From Pectobacterium brasiliense (GTDB lineage Bacteria > Pseudomonadota > Gammaproteobacteria > Enterobacterales > Enterobacteriaceae): a stretch of DNA of 64,000 nt. Shown here in pieces: positions 9,249-20,186 of this stretch. The stretch spans positions 104,274 to 168,273 of the forward strand of contig NZ_JACDSF010000017.1 of assembly GCF_013449685.1 (NCBI RefSeq). The letters are read 5' to 3'. The position numbers and the translations under genes were made by a program. The notes below the pieces were generated by a model, which did not search any database, was not told where the DNA came from, and saw only the letters and a list, made by a program, of their open reading frames with translations. Position 1 is the first letter of the stretch, and each line of letters begins with the position of its first letter.

Positions 9249-10223
9249 TTAAGCGTTGTACAAAATGACGGCCGCTGTCGCCAGCAGATTCAAAAGCGTT
9301 ATCGGCAGACAGACTTTCCAACCGAAAGACATCACCTGGTCATAACGCGGACGGGGTAACGAAGCACGAATCAGGATGAACATCATCATGAAAAAGCCTG
9401 TTTTCAGCGCAAACCAGACAAACGGAGGCAGGATTGGACCATGCCAGCCACCGAAAAATAAGGTCACCATCAGCGCGGAAACAGTCACGATCCCGATATA
9501 TTCCCCGACAAAGAACAGACCGAATTTCATACCGGAGTATTCAATGTGGTAACCATCTGCCAGTTCCTGTTCAGCTTCAGGCTGGTCAAACGGGTGACGG
9601 TGACACACCGCCACGCCTGCGATGGCAAACGTAATAAAGCCGAAGAACTGCGGAATCACGTTCCACAGGTGTTCCTGAGAATCGACGATGTCACGCATGT
9701 TGAACGAGCCCGCTTGCGCGACAACCCCCATCAACGACAGGCCGATGAACACTTCGTAGCTTACGGTTTGAGCAGAAGCACGCACCGCACCCAGCAGCGA
9801 GTATTTGTTGTTACTTGCCCAGCCAGCAAACAGCACCGCGTAAACGGCCAAACCCGCCATCATCAGGAAGAACAGGATACCGATGTTCAGATCGGCGACA
9901 CCCCAGGTTGGCGTGATCGGCACAATCGCAAAGGCAATCAGCATTGACGTAAACGCGATCATCGGTGCCAGCGTGAAGATCACCTTATCGGTGAAATTCG
10001 GCACCCAGTCTTCTTTGAAGAACATTTTGATCATGTCAGCGACAAGCTGCAATGAACCGCCCCAACCTACCCGGTTCGGTCCATAACGTCCCTGGAAGAG
10101 GCCGAGCAGTCGACGTTCACCCATACTCATGAATGCGCCACAGGTCACCACAACCAGCAGAATCACGATCGCTTTTCCGACGGAGATCAGAATTTCGATT
10201 AATTCCGGTGTTAACCAACTCAT
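9249..10223 (-). CDS. nuoH: NADH-quinone oxidoreductase subunit H
   Basis: A 324-residue membrane subunit of about eight helices that forms much of the quinone chamber. The invariant loop [20 protein letters not shown] is intact, as are GRYGPNRVG near the N-terminus and [13 protein letters not shown] near the C-terminus. It overlaps nuoG by four bases. Confidence 0.97.
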   Translation of the reverse strand: MSWLTPELIEILISVGKAIVILLVVVTCGAFMSMGERRLLGLFQGRYGPNRVGWGGSLQLVADMIKMFFKEDWVPNFTDKVIFTLAPMIAFTSMLIAFAIVPITPTWGVADLNIGILFFLMMAGLAVYAVLFAGWASNNKYSLLGAVRASAQTVSYEVFIGLSLMGVVAQAGSFNMRDIVDSQEHLWNVIPQFFGFITFAIAGVAVCHRHPFDQPEAEQELADGYHIEYSGMKFGLFFVGEYIGIVTVSALMVTLFFGGWHGPILPPFVWFALKTGFFMMMFILIRASLPRPRYDQVMSFGWKVCLPITLLNLLATAAVILYNA

Positions 10224-12946
10224 TGTGCGGCCTCCCGCAGATTTTCAACGGTTGCACCCGCCAGCACCGGTGCAATACCCGGTAAGCCCAGCGGTAAACC
10301 AACCTGTCCCTGACTCAATGCCGCACTTAAGCGCAGTGGCAGACGTAACGTTTGTCCTGCACAGGTCAACTCCAGCAACGCACCGGCGTTAACGCCCAGC
10401 GTTGCCGCATCAGCAGGGTTCACCATCACGTAAGGCTCTGGCATACGCTGCTGAATCACGTCAGAACGCTGTGACATTTCATCACTACCAAACAGGTGAT
10501 AATACGGCGCAACGCGCCATTGACCCTCTTGTGGGACGAAAGCCGCAGGAATGTTATCGAAATACGCCAGCGAACCTTCTCCGGCTTCGATCATACGCAC
10601 ACCCGGATCGCCATGACGCAAATGTCCGCCCACTTCGTCCTGGAATTTGTTCCAGGCTTGCGGTGAGTTCCAGCCTGGTGCCCAGGCAAACGGAATCTGC
10701 TGACGATTAGCTGTCGGGCTGTTGTTCCCTTCCATTGAGAAGGCAAACATAGTGTCTTTATCGACGGGCTGACGCGGTTCATGCACGCTGATATTGGCAC
10801 GCATCGCAGTACGGCCGCTGGAGCGAATCGGTGAACGCGACAGTTTCTGACCACGAATACGGAACGAGGCGTCAGGCGCAGCATCTTTAATTGCAGCCAG
10901 TTGCGGCAATTCAGCAACACACGCATCAATCACGTTATCCAACTGCGTCCAGTCAACCTGACGGCTGTTATAGGTGATATACAGCGAGTGCAGCCAGCGC
11001 CAGCTTTCCAGCATCACTATCTTATCGTTGTAGTACGTTGGGTCATAAACCTGGAAGAAACGCTGAGCGCGGCCTTCCTGATTGACCAACGTACCATCGC
11101 TTTCAGCAAAGCTGGCGGCAGACAGAATGATACTGGCCTTATCCATGATGCGAGTACGCTGATGGTCAACCACAATCAGGTTCTCCGCTTTTTCCAGCGC
11201 GGCATCAACGCGAGCGATGGGGGCATGACGGTAGAGATCGTTCTCCAGCACCACCACGCTGTCGGCGTCACCGTTTTCCAACTGCGCCAGCGCGTCATCC
11301 AGCGAACCGCCACCCATGATTGACAGCCCGATGCTGTTAGCAGCAGAAGCAACAAAGGTGATACCGACGTCAGAACCGCGATTTTTCAGCGCCTTGGCAA
11401 CGTTTGCCGCCGCAGAGATCACTTCCTCGCTACCTGAATTGGTACCGGAGATGATGAGTGGTTTTTTCGCACCGGCCAGCGCCTGTACGATGATATCGAC
11501 TTTCTGGTCGAGGCCCGCAGCCAGATCGGTAACTGCTGGCGCGCTGCTATCCAGACCGTGTGCAATGGCGAAGCCAAGACGAGCCTGATCGGCAACCGGC
11601 GCACGGTAGTTCCATGCGGCGATGTCGTCCAGACGGGTGTTGTCAACGTTGGTGACAAACAGCGGATGCTTGGCATGCTGACCGATGTTCATGATTGCCG
11701 CAATCTGCCAGTCAGCCACTTTCTGTGCGGCTGCCATTTCGCGAGCTTTACCTTTAACGGCCTGGCGAACAGCCAGTGCGATACGCGCACCCGTCTGCGT
11801 CAAGTCTTCACCCAGAATCAGAACCGCATCGTAGCCTTCGATCTCACGCAGCGCCGGTGTTCTCACACCGCTTTCGCGCAGCACTTTCAGGATCAGTTGC
11901 AGACGATTTTGTTCTTCCTGCGCGATACCGGTGTAGAAGTTTTCAGCACCAACTAACTCACGCAACGCGAAGTTGCTTTCAATGCTGGCACGCGGTGAAC
12001 CGATACCGATCGTTTTCTTCGCCTGACGCAGCACATCCGCCGCACCTTGCAATGCCTGATCGGCATTCAGCGCGATCCAGTCATCACCACGACGTTGCAG
12101 CGGCTGGTTCGGACGGTCTTTCTGGTTGACATAGCCGTAACCAAAACGGCCGCGGTCACACAGGAAATAGTGGTTTACGCTACCGTTGAAACGGTTTTCG
12201 ATACGACGCAGTTCGCCATAGCGTTCACCGGGGCTGGTATTACAGCCGATGCTGCACTGCTGGCAGACGCTCGGTGCAAACTGCATATCCCATTTACGGT
12301 TATAGCGCTCAGAGTGCGTTTTATCGGTGAATACACCGGTAGGACACACTTCAACCAGGTTACCGGAGAACTCGCTTTCCAGCGTGCCATCTTCTGGGCG
12401 ACCGAAGTAGACGTTGTCGTGAGCACCGTAAACGCCGAGATCTTTGCCATCCGCGTAATCTTTGTAGTAACGCACGCAGCGATAGCACGCGATACAGCGG
12501 TTCATCTCATGAGAAATGAACGGCCCGAGATCCTGATTGCGATGGGTACGTTTGGTGAAGCGATAGCGACGGAAGTTCTGCCCCGTCATCACCGTCATAT
12601 CCTGCAAATGACAGTTACCGCCTTCCTCACATACCGGACAATCGTGCGGGTGGTTGGTCATCAGAAACTCAACTATCGTCTTACGGAATAGCTTCGCTTC
12701 TTCATCTTCAATCGCGATGAACGTTCCTTCGGTTGCTGGTGTCATACAAGACATCACCAGACGACCGCGGGTGTCTTCCGCGTTTTGGTACTGTTTTACC
12801 GCACAGAGGCGGCAGGATCCGACGCTCCCGAGCGCGGGGTGCCAGCAAAAGTAAGGAATATCAAGTCCCAGAGTCAGGCAAGCTTCCAGAAGGTTGTCTG
12901 CTCCGTTTACTTCATACTCTTTGCCGTCTACATGAATAGTAGCCAT
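10220..12946 (-). CDS. nuoG: NADH-quinone oxidoreductase subunit G
   Basis: The largest peripheral subunit of complex I, carrying clusters N1b, N4, N5 and the extra N7. The N-terminal half has the 2Fe-2S and 4Fe-4S motifs: [19 protein letters not shown] near 34-52, [12 protein letters not shown] near 101-112 and [15 protein letters not shown] near 150-164. A further CQQCSIGC near 228-235 and a later Cys are the N7 ligands. The C-terminal half is molybdopterin-oxidoreductase-like. I chose the ATG at 12946 because it gives 908 residues, as in E. coli, and GGAAG lies about ten bases upstream; upstream in-frame starts at 12955 and 12994 are less likely. Confidence 0.96.
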   Translation of the reverse strand: MATIHVDGKEYEVNGADNLLEACLTLGLDIPYFCWHPALGSVGSCRLCAVKQYQNAEDTRGRLVMSCMTPATEGTFIAIEDEEAKLFRKTIVEFLMTNHPHDCPVCEEGGNCHLQDMTVMTGQNFRRYRFTKRTHRNQDLGPFISHEMNRCIACYRCVRYYKDYADGKDLGVYGAHDNVYFGRPEDGTLESEFSGNLVEVCPTGVFTDKTHSERYNRKWDMQFAPSVCQQCSIGCNTSPGERYGELRRIENRFNGSVNHYFLCDRGRFGYGYVNQKDRPNQPLQRRGDDWIALNADQALQGAADVLRQAKKTIGIGSPRASIESNFALRELVGAENFYTGIAQEEQNRLQLILKVLRESGVRTPALREIEGYDAVLILGEDLTQTGARIALAVRQAVKGKAREMAAAQKVADWQIAAIMNIGQHAKHPLFVTNVDNTRLDDIAAWNYRAPVADQARLGFAIAHGLDSSAPAVTDLAAGLDQKVDIIVQALAGAKKPLIISGTNSGSEEVISAAANVAKALKNRGSDVGITFVASAANSIGLSIMGGGSLDDALAQLENGDADSVVVLENDLYRHAPIARVDAALEKAENLIVVDHQRTRIMDKASIILSAASFAESDGTLVNQEGRAQRFFQVYDPTYYNDKIVMLESWRWLHSLYITYNSRQVDWTQLDNVIDACVAELPQLAAIKDAAPDASFRIRGQKLSRSPIRSSGRTAMRANISVHEPRQPVDKDTMFAFSMEGNNSPTANRQQIPFAWAPGWNSPQAWNKFQDEVGGHLRHGDPGVRMIEAGEGSLAYFDNIPAAFVPQEGQWRVAPYYHLFGSDEMSQRSDVIQQRMPEPYVMVNPADAATLGVNAGALLELTCAGQTLRLPLRLSAALSQGQVGLPLGLPGIAPVLAGATVENLREAAQ

Positions 12947-13002
12947 AGTCAGCATGCTTCCATAATGGCCCGTGTTACCACGAGCGCTAATCAAAAATTC
13001 TG

Positions 13003-13066
13003 TATACCCTCACTTTCAAATCGCAAATGCGTTGGCTACCTGCGTCTTGAAATCTATTGGGTTTAT
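13003..13066. repeat. Short, internally deleted ERIC-like element between nuoF and nuoG
   Basis: The sequence begins TATACCC and ends GGGTTTAT, with inner arms TTTCAA / TTGAAA and a central GCGTTGGCT. The same ends and core occur in the two full ERIC copies at 24122 and 59353, but the middle hairpin is missing. Known ERIC families include such deleted forms of about 65-70 bases. It fills much of the 186-base nuoF-nuoG spacer and will fold in the mRNA. Confidence 0.6.
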
Positions 13067-13132
13067 GAGGGGGGCTTATTTGCGCCACCCTGCGGATACA
13101 TTCACTGCATCTCGCACGTGTTGAGCGATATC

Positions 13133-14482
13133 TTACCAGCGCTCTTTCAACAGGTTAGGCTGAATACCGCCAATCGCTTTGACATTGCCTAAATACTGTT
13201 TAGAGATACCCGCTTCGAATTCTTCCCGGAAATACTTGATGGCGCTTTGCAAAGGTTCGACCGCACCCGGCGCATGCGCACAGAAGGTGTTACCCGGTCC
13301 GAGGAAACGGCAAAGTTGCTCCAGCGTTTCGATATCGCCAGGCTGGCCTTCTCCCTTCTCCAACGCACGCAGAATCTTCACACTCCACGGCAGACCATCG
13401 CGGCACGGCGTACACCAGCCACAAGATTCACGGGCGAAGAATTCTTCGAGATTGCGGGTCAGCGAAACCATATTGATTTCGTGATCGACGGCCATCGCCA
13501 GCGCGGTCCCCATACGGCTACCCGCTTTCGCAATGTGCTCAAAATCCATCGGCAGATCGAGATGACTTTCCGTCAAGAAATCCGTACCGGCACCACCCGG
13601 TTGCCAGGCTTTCAGCTTCAGACCATCGCGCATACCGCCCGCGTAGTCTTCCAGAATTTCACGCGCAGTCGTACCGAACGGCAGTTCCCACAGGCCCGGA
13701 TTCTTGACGCGGCCGGAGAAGCCCATCAGTTTCGTGCCTGCATCTTTACTTTTACCCGCAGACAGCCCTTGATACCACGCCGCACCGTGCTCAATAATTG
13801 CCGGTACGTTACACAGCGTTTCCACGTTGTTGACGCAGGTCGGTTTGCCCCACACACCCGCAGACGCCGGGAACGGCGGCTTAGAGCGAGGGTTAGCACG
13901 ACGGCCTTCCAGCGAGTTAATCAGTGCTGTTTCTTCACCGCAGATATAACGCCCAGCACCGGTATGCACGAACAGCTCGAAATCAAACCCGCTGCCCAGA
14001 ATATTTTTACCCAGCAGGCCAGCCGCTTTCGCTTCTTCGATTGCGCGACGCAGGTGAACGGCAGCTTCGATGTATTCACCGCGCAGGAAGATGTAGCCGC
14101 GGTAGGCTTTCAGCGCAAAGGCGCTGATCAGCATGCCTTCAACCAGCAGATGAGGCTCTTGCTCCATCAGCAGGCGGTCTTTATAAGTACCAGGCTCCAT
14201 CTCATCCGCGTTACATAGCAGGTAGCGGATATTCATGCTTTCGTCTTTCGGCATCAAGCTCCACTTCAAGCCTGTCGAAAAACCCGCGCCGCCACGCCCT
14301 TTCAGGCCAGCGTCTTTAACCAGTGAGACCACTTCATCCTGCGCCATGCCGGTTAACGCTTTTTGCGCGGCGACATAGCCGTTTTTGCTGCGATATTCAT
14401 CCAGCCATACTGGCTGTTTGTCTGCACGTAAACGCCAGGTCAGAGGATGCTGCTCAGCAGTCAGAACAATGTCTTTACTCAT
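13133..14482 (-). CDS. nuoF: NADH-quinone oxidoreductase subunit F (NADH and FMN binding)
   Basis: NuoF oxidises NADH and passes electrons from FMN to cluster N3. The 449-residue sequence has the NADH/FMN glycine loop [11 protein letters not shown] (61-71), the [10 protein letters not shown] motif (175-184) with the conserved acidic pair, and the N3 ligands C354, C357, C360 (CGWCTPC) and C401. It overlaps nuoE by four bases; a 186-base spacer containing an ERIC-like hairpin separates it from nuoG. Confidence 0.97.
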   Translation of the reverse strand: MSKDIVLTAEQHPLTWRLRADKQPVWLDEYRSKNGYVAAQKALTGMAQDEVVSLVKDAGLKGRGGAGFSTGLKWSLMPKDESMNIRYLLCNADEMEPGTYKDRLLMEQEPHLLVEGMLISAFALKAYRGYIFLRGEYIEAAVHLRRAIEEAKAAGLLGKNILGSGFDFELFVHTGAGRYICGEETALINSLEGRRANPRSKPPFPASAGVWGKPTCVNNVETLCNVPAIIEHGAAWYQGLSAGKSKDAGTKLMGFSGRVKNPGLWELPFGTTAREILEDYAGGMRDGLKLKAWQPGGAGTDFLTESHLDLPMDFEHIAKAGSRMGTALAMAVDHEINMVSLTRNLEEFFARESCGWCTPCRDGLPWSVKILRALEKGEGQPGDIETLEQLCRFLGPGNTFCAHAPGAVEPLQSAIKYFREEFEAGISKQYLGNVKAIGGIQPNLLKERW

Positions 14483-15024
14483 TGATACTGCTCCAATAAC
14501 GATTCAATACCTTCCGGCGTCACATGGCTGTGGGTATCATCGTCAATCATCATTGACGGCCCCTTGTCGCAGTTCCCCAGGCAGCAGGTCGGCAACAGCG
14601 TGAAACGTCCATCGAACGTTGTCTGTCCCGGTTTGATGCTGAGCTTACGCTCAAGCGCAGCCTGAACGCCCTGATAGCCATTGATGTGGCACACGACGCT
14701 GTCGCAATAGCGAATAACATGACGCCCGACAGGCTGACGGAAAATCTGGCTATAGAACGTTGCCACGCCTTCCACGTCACTGGCCGGGATACCCAGCAGA
14801 TCGGCAATCGCGTGGATAGCCCCATCCGGCACCCAGCCACGTTCTTTTTGCACAATTTTCAGTGCTTCGATTGACGCGGCGCGTGCATCTTCGTAGTGAT
14901 GTTTTTCGTGCTCAATAGCGTCACGTTCGGCGTCAGTCAATACAAAAGCAGTGTCTTTTGTCAGCGAATCGGCAGCAGGCTGTCCCTGAGCGTCAATATG
15001 ATCGTGATTGTTGTGATCATGCAT
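14479..15024 (-). CDS. nuoE: NADH-quinone oxidoreductase subunit E
   Basis: A 181-residue thioredoxin-fold subunit carrying 2Fe-2S cluster N1a. The ligands C107, C112, C148 and C152 are all present (CDSVVC and CCLGNC). Compared with the remembered 166-residue E. coli protein it has about 15 extra N-terminal residues, opening [15 protein letters not shown], a histidine-rich stretch. No other start fits better, because the first Met lies two bases after the nuoCD stop. Confidence 0.96.
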   Translation of the reverse strand: MHDHNNHDHIDAQGQPAADSLTKDTAFVLTDAERDAIEHEKHHYEDARAASIEALKIVQKERGWVPDGAIHAIADLLGIPASDVEGVATFYSQIFRQPVGRHVIRYCDSVVCHINGYQGVQAALERKLSIKPGQTTFDGRFTLLPTCCLGNCDKGPSMMIDDDTHSHVTPEGIESLLEQYQ

Positions 15025-15026
15025 AA

Positions 15027-16826
15027 TTAGCGGTCCACATCTGACATTACGAAATCAATACTGCCGAGGTAAACGATCAGGTCGGATACCAAACATCCGC
15101 GAATGACAGAAGGAATCTGTTGCAGATGCGCATAGCTCGGCGTGCGAATACGGGTACGATAGCTCATCGTGCCGCCGTCACTGGTCAGGTAATAGCTGTT
15201 GATGCCTTTCGTTGCCTCGACCATCTGGAATGATTCATTGGCAGGCATAACCGGTCCCCAAGAAACCTGAAGAAAGTGGTTGATCAGCGTATCGATATGC
15301 TGCAACGTGCGCTCTTTTGGCGGCGGCGTCGTCAGCGGGTGATCTGCTTTGAACGGGCCTTCAGGCATGTTCTTGAGGCACTGATCCAGAATACGTAAGC
15401 TCTGGCGCAGTTCTTCAACTTTCAGCATCACGCGGCTATAGCAATCGCTGATGCCGTCGCCTACTGGCACTTCAAAGTCAAAGTTTTCATAGCCGGAATA
15501 CGGACGCCATTTACGTACGTCGAAACCGATACCAGTAGCACGCAGACCTGCACCCGTTACGCCCCATTCCAATGCTTCTTTCGCATTGTAGGCAGCAACG
15601 CCCTGAGTACGGCCTTTTAGAATGGTGTTCTGCAATGCAGATTTGACATAGGTATCCAAACGCGCTGGCATCCAATCAAGGAATTCACGCAGCAGACGTT
15701 CCCAACCGCGTGGTAGATCGTGTGCCACACCGCCAATACGGAACCACGCTGGGTGCATACGGAAGCCGGTAATCGCTTCAACCAAATCGTAAATTTTCTG
15801 GCGGTCTGTAAACGCAAAGAACACCGGTGTCATCGCACCGACGTCCTGAATATAGGTACTGATGTACAGCAGGTGGCTATTAATACGGAACAACTCAGAC
15901 AGCATGACGCGAATCGTTTTGACGCGATCCGGCACCTCAATACCTGCCAGTTTTTCCACGGCCAGTACGTACGGCATTTCGTTAACGCAGCCGCCGAGGT
16001 ATTCAATACGGTCAGTATAAGGAATGTAGCTGTGCCAGGATTGGCGCTCGCCCATTTTCTCCGCACCGCGATGGTGGTAACCCACATCAGGCACGCAGTC
16101 GACGATTTCTTCGCCGTCCAATTGCAGGATAATACGGAAGGCACCGTGTGAAGACGGGTGGTTCGGACCGAGGTTGAGGAACATGAAGTCCTCGTTTTCA
16201 GTACCGCGCTTCATTCCCCACTCTTCCGGTTTGAACGTCAGCGATTCCATCTCCAGATCTTCTTTCTGCTTGGTCAGCTCGAAAGGATCGAATTCGGTCG
16301 CACGCGCCGGATAATCTTTACGCAACGGATGCCCTTCCCACGTCTGCGGCATCATGATGCGCGTCAGGTGCGGGTGACCATCAAAGGTCATACCGAACAT
16401 CTCCCACGTTTCCCGTTCATACCAGTTGGCATTCGGGAACAGTTTGGTCACGGTCGGCAAATGCATATCATTTTCAGCCAACGCGACTTTCAGCATGATA
16501 TCGCGGTTACGCTCAATGGAAATGAGGTGATAAAAGACGGAGTAGTCGGCGGCAGGTAAACCCTCACGATGGGTGCGCAGGCGCTCATCCATACCGTGCA
16601 GGTCAAACAGCATGACATAAGGCTTCGGCTGTTTTTTCAGGAATGCGACAACATCCAGTAATTGCTCACGTTTGACCCACACAACAGGGATACCTGTGCG
16701 GGTTGCCTGTACAGTAAATGCATCTGGTCCAAAACGGTTACACAGTTCGCCAACGACCGGATCGTTAAGATGATCGCGGGTTTGCCAGCCTGGCTGAGCG
16801 AGATCGTGTGTCGTTAAATCTGTCAT
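15027..16826 (-). CDS. nuoC: NADH-quinone oxidoreductase fused subunit C/D
   Basis: A natural NuoC-NuoD fusion of 599 residues, as in other Enterobacterales. The NuoC 30-kDa part spans about 1-190 (with [20 protein letters not shown]) and the NuoD 49-kDa part about 210-599 (NHPSSHGA at its start, a quinone-site loop). NuoD faces the quinone headgroup next to NuoB and NuoH. The 98-base spacer before it (16827-16924) holds nothing I can name. Confidence 0.97.
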   Translation of the reverse strand: MTDLTTHDLAQPGWQTRDHLNDPVVGELCNRFGPDAFTVQATRTGIPVVWVKREQLLDVVAFLKKQPKPYVMLFDLHGMDERLRTHREGLPAADYSVFYHLISIERNRDIMLKVALAENDMHLPTVTKLFPNANWYERETWEMFGMTFDGHPHLTRIMMPQTWEGHPLRKDYPARATEFDPFELTKQKEDLEMESLTFKPEEWGMKRGTENEDFMFLNLGPNHPSSHGAFRIILQLDGEEIVDCVPDVGYHHRGAEKMGERQSWHSYIPYTDRIEYLGGCVNEMPYVLAVEKLAGIEVPDRVKTIRVMLSELFRINSHLLYISTYIQDVGAMTPVFFAFTDRQKIYDLVEAITGFRMHPAWFRIGGVAHDLPRGWERLLREFLDWMPARLDTYVKSALQNTILKGRTQGVAAYNAKEALEWGVTGAGLRATGIGFDVRKWRPYSGYENFDFEVPVGDGISDCYSRVMLKVEELRQSLRILDQCLKNMPEGPFKADHPLTTPPPKERTLQHIDTLINHFLQVSWGPVMPANESFQMVEATKGINSYYLTSDGGTMSYRTRIRTPSYAHLQQIPSVIRGCLVSDLIVYLGSIDFVMSDVDR

Positions 16827-16924
16827 AAATATGTCACCACATTAAATGTGCTATTTCTGTAGCTGATAATGACCGCACACTATTATCGAGGTATTACACG
16901 GCCACCGGGTTTATCATCTACAGG

Positions 16925-17599
16925 TCAAATCTCATCAGGCGAACGCAGGTTGGTCACAGCGATTCGCTCGCCGCGTTTGCGCTCACGCTCAGATTGCATG
17001 TTGGCGCGGTAAACGCCCTGTTCACCCACCACCCATGACAGAGGGCGGCGTTCTTTACCGATGGATTCTTTCAGCAGCAACAGCGCTTGCATGTAGGCTT
17101 CAGGACGCGGAGGGCAGCCCGGAATATACACATCAACAGGCAGGAATTTATCTACGCCCTGAACGACGGAATAAATATCGTACATACCGCCGGAGTTAGC
17201 ACATGCGCCCATGGAGATAACCCACTTAGGTTCCAGCATTTGCTCGTACAGACGCTGAATCACAGGGGCCATTTTGGTAAAACAGGTTCCCGCGACTACC
17301 ATGAAGTCAGCCTGACGTGGCGACGCACGCAGAACCTCAGCACCAAAACGCGCGACGTCATGGACGGCGGTAAATGATGTCACCATTTCTACGTAGCAAC
17401 AGGACAGGCCAAAGTTGTACGGCCACAGGGAGTTCTGACGACCCCAGTTCACCGTATCGTGTAATGCATGTTCCAGTTTGCCCATGTAGACACTGCGGTG
17501 AACATGTTGCTCCAGAGGGTCGGAAACGATCTCCTGACGTTGCAGGGGATAACGGTCATTCTCACCGTCCGGCTCTATGCGGGTGAGCGTATAGTCCAT
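16925..17599 (-). CDS. nuoB: NADH-quinone oxidoreductase subunit B
   Basis: The 224-residue subunit carries cluster N2, the last electron carrier before ubiquinone. The unusual tandem-cysteine ligands are clear: C67 and C68 (SCCYVEMV), C133 (GACANSGG) and C162 ([10 protein letters not shown]). Starts 17 bases after nuoA. Length is typical for enterobacteria. Confidence 0.97.
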   Translation of the reverse strand: MDYTLTRIEPDGENDRYPLQRQEIVSDPLEQHVHRSVYMGKLEHALHDTVNWGRQNSLWPYNFGLSCCYVEMVTSFTAVHDVARFGAEVLRASPRQADFMVVAGTCFTKMAPVIQRLYEQMLEPKWVISMGACANSGGMYDIYSVVQGVDKFLPVDVYIPGCPPRPEAYMQALLLLKESIGKERRPLSWVVGEQGVYRANMQSERERKRGERIAVTNLRSPDEI

Positions 17600-17616
17600 C
17601 TTAAAATGCCTCGCTG

Positions 17617-18057
17617 TTACTGCGGATGATTGTTGGTAGTGTTGATGATGTCTGATTTAACGACTTGTCTCTTGGAACGTACTGGGGTCCAGTCAAGTGC
17701 CCCAACGCGAACCAAGTAAATCAAACCAGCCAACAGCACCAAAATGAAAATGGTTGCTTCAATGAAGCCAATCCAGCCGCTTTCTTTGATAGACACAGCC
17801 CAAGCGTAGAGATAGAGGGCTTCAACGTCGAAGATAACGAAGAACATAGCGACAAGATAAAATTTAGCAGACAGGCGTAACCGTGCTGAACCTACGGAGT
17901 CGATACCGGATTCATAAGGTACGTTTTTGGCCCTGCCTTTTGCTCTTCCCCCCAGCAAGAACCCACCGGTCAGCATAAAGACACAAAGGCCTACGGCAAT
18001 GATAAGGAATAGCCCAAATGCCCAATGATGGGCGAGGATTTCAGTAGTTGTTGACAT
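17617..18057 (-). CDS. nuoA: NADH-quinone oxidoreductase subunit A
   Basis: First gene of the operon, encoding a 146-residue, three-helix membrane subunit. The loop between helices one and two, [20 protein letters not shown], is the conserved region that links to the peripheral arm. The AAGAGA before the ATG is a modest ribosome site. A 677-base non-coding region upstream must hold the nuo promoters. Confidence 0.96.
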   Translation of the reverse strand: MSTTTEILAHHWAFGLFLIIAVGLCVFMLTGGFLLGGRAKGRAKNVPYESGIDSVGSARLRLSAKFYLVAMFFVIFDVEALYLYAWAVSIKESGWIGFIEATIFILVLLAGLIYLVRVGALDWTPVRSKRQVVKSDIINTTNNHPQ

Positions 18058-18734
18058 TCTCTTTGCTTACTCATCAAAAGTGGCGGGTAACATCTCTGCT
18101 CTATTATCGGCAGTTAATGCGCCACATCGATTAAAAGGAAGGATTAATAACCACAAAAAAGCACGGAAACGTATCAGGTAAGCCTTGCTTGGTATGGTTG
18201 AGCCCCTAAATTTGTAACCTTTTTTTCAACCTTACTAAAAATAACAGTACATTACTTTACATGCACGCTGTTTTGTTAACATTTTGTGTTCTCATCCGCA
18301 GCTAAATCGAATCAGTACTTTTGTCAGTTAACCAGTGTGCAGCAGCACAGGAAGCAAGTTCACTACGTCACTATACCATTTTCACAGAAAATGCCTGTTC
18401 CCCCATGTGGTTATTAGGGGTATTTTTTGATCCAGCACACATTTTTACCAATTTAGTTAGTAAAAAAATCAAGCTGATGCTGAACAAGGTTTGATGCTAT
18501 TTTCCATAACATTATTTTAAAAAAATAGAACCGGTGTTTTATAAACTGGAAGGGATCATTAATCTCCGCACACCTAGCCTATTGATGTGAAATGGGAAAC
18601 GCAAAGTGGGATCGGCGTGAAGAAATCAGGCCAAGAAGGCGCTGCCGATTTCGGTTTAACACGTTAGTCATAAATCATCATCATTCGGGGTGCATCCCTA
18701 CCCTCCCCGAATGATAGTTAACTTCCCATTACGA
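18058..18734. other. Intergenic region between nuoA and hexA
   Basis: Long AT-rich gap with no credible ORF. Because nuo reads away from it and is otherwise a closed operon, its promoters and redox or nitrate control sites should be here. I could not assign a -35/-10 pair, nor an FNR or NarL site, with confidence. Confidence 0.5.
18680..18715 (-). terminator. Stem-loop after hexA, possible terminator
   Basis: ATCATTCGGGG and CCCCGAATGAT form a perfect 11-bp stem with a 14-base loop, starting 20 bases past the hexA stop. It lacks a T-run on the minus strand, so efficiency is uncertain. Confidence 0.5.
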
Positions 18735-19685
18735 TTAGATCGCGTCCTTCAGTGACGGATCAGAAGACAGTTTTGCATTCGCGCTGTTTGCTAACAGGCT
18801 GACAGGCGTAATGTGAGAGGGCTTCCCTGATTCAATCACATTGAAAATTGCCGTCGCCAGTTCGTTCTCCTGGTTAGGGTTCTGGCAGAGGAAATAACGT
18901 GTTTCAGGCAATCTCGGCAACCCCTCCTCTTCACCCAACACCCGCAGTTCTGGGCTCATCATTTCTACTGAACGTACGGTGATACCCATGCCAGCCTTCA
19001 CCGCAGCACGTACCGCAGACAGCGTTGAAGCCACATAAGCAATTCGCCAAGGGATCCCCGCAGCCGTCAGTTGCTGCATAGCCAGCGTACGGAAAGGGCT
19101 CGGTTCATCCAGAACAACCAGAGGCACGGGTTCTTGCGCTCGGAACTGATAATCCGCGGCGCAGTACCATAGCGTCGGAGAACTACGCAATAACACATGA
19201 GGAAACACCACACCGTTCATTGTGGTAATGACCAGATCTATTTTTCCCTCATTCAGCATCTCCATCATTTCAGCGCTACGCTTTACGCTGACATTGACGG
19301 AGAGTTTAGGAAATACAGATGTCACTCGGTGTAAAATATAAGGAAGGATAGTGTCTGCAGTATCATCAGACGCTCCAATGGTCAACATACCCTGAATATC
19401 GCTGTACATTAATGAAATACAGGCTTCATCATTGAATTGTAATATTTTTCTGGCATAACCCAGAAACTGAACACCATGTTCGGTCAGCAATTTATTGCGC
19501 CCGTGCCGAGCAAATAGCTCCTTTCCGATGAGTTGCTCCAGCCTCTGCATCTGCTGGCTGACAGCCGATTGAGTTCGATTAACTGCGGCCGCCGCAGCTG
19601 CAAACGTATTTAAATCTGCAACGGCGACAAACGTCCTCAGTAAATCAAGATCGAGATTAAGTACTGGTCGATTTGCACTGGTCAT
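18735..19685 (-). CDS. hexA: LysR-type regulator HexA/PecT/LrhA
   Basis: A 316-residue LysR regulator. An N-terminal winged helix-turn-helix (about 12-70, with [18 protein letters not shown]) precedes a substrate-binding-type effector domain. Sequence and position next to nuo match E. coli LrhA. In soft-rot bacteria the ortholog, HexA or PecT, represses plant-cell-wall-degrading enzymes and motility (established). The ATG at 19685 gives the PecT-like length; a GTG four codons upstream at 19697 is the alternative. The long leader (19686 onward) resembles the long untranslated leader of E. coli lrhA, which is regulated by small RNAs. That control here is inference. Confidence 0.93.
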   Translation of the reverse strand: MTSANRPVLNLDLDLLRTFVAVADLNTFAAAAAAVNRTQSAVSQQMQRLEQLIGKELFARHGRNKLLTEHGVQFLGYARKILQFNDEACISLMYSDIQGMLTIGASDDTADTILPYILHRVTSVFPKLSVNVSVKRSAEMMEMLNEGKIDLVITTMNGVVFPHVLLRSSPTLWYCAADYQFRAQEPVPLVVLDEPSPFRTLAMQQLTAAGIPWRIAYVASTLSAVRAAVKAGMGITVRSVEMMSPELRVLGEEEGLPRLPETRYFLCQNPNQENELATAIFNVIESGKPSHITPVSLLANSANAKLSSDPSLKDAI

Positions 19686-20186
19686 ACGATTTTTCACTTA
19701 TCTATTTTAATTTTAACAAAATATTCCTGGTGTTTTATTACATGTACAGGTAATGACCGATACATTTAAAGACACTATCGCAGACGCACGATAAGGGCAA
19801 AAAAATACTTATATTTCGTTACCCCTATCGCCTTTCCATTGGTAAGACATCATATAATTAAATGGCTCACCAGCCTTAATCCTTAATTCAATAAAAACGG
19901 CACCTTCCCTTTATTTCACCTTGCGAAATAAATACGCTCCACACTTAAATAAACGCGATCTCCCTGTCACCCTATTTTGGCGCTAAAAAAGTGCGACATG
20001 AACAGTCGTCCGCCCCCTACCATATCGCACCATCCAACGAGTACACAACCATATAGTGCAGATGCGCAATCATTTGCAGCGAAAGCGATAATCATTCTTC
20101 AAAAGGTACTATAGGAGGAGTACATTAAGCAGGTTATGCTATTCCGTCTGGGAATATGCGCTCTCTGCAAAAGGTTCGTACTATTT
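19686..20186. other. Divergent intergenic region hexA-alaA
   Basis: About 500 AT-rich bases between divergent hexA and alaA, presumably holding both promoters and a long hexA leader. One inverted repeat is visible (CGATAAGGG at 19789 with CCCCTATCG at 19822, one mismatch). I see no tRNA or separate ORF. Confidence 0.5.
20106..20123 (+). promoter_or_regulatory. Strong ribosome site inside a small hairpin upstream of alaA
   Basis: GTACT (20106-20110) can pair with AGTAC (20119-20123), placing most of GGAGGAG (20114-20120) in the loop. No ATG, GTG or TTG follows at proper spacing. An in-frame ATT at 20124 is well placed, and an ATG at 20136 is 15 bases away. Purpose unclear. Confidence 0.35.

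Noticed and set aside
13247-14218. A 323-codon open frame on the plus strand antisense to nuoF
   Set aside because: It lies wholly inside a certain gene, has no ribosome site or homology I recognise, and its composition (many Arg, His, Gln) is typical of the reverse reading of a biased coding sequence.
19686-20135. A possible tRNA or small RNA gene in the hexA-alaA gap
   Set aside because: No cloverleaf, no promoter-plus-terminator pair of small RNA type could be defined; the region is better seen as a long hexA leader.
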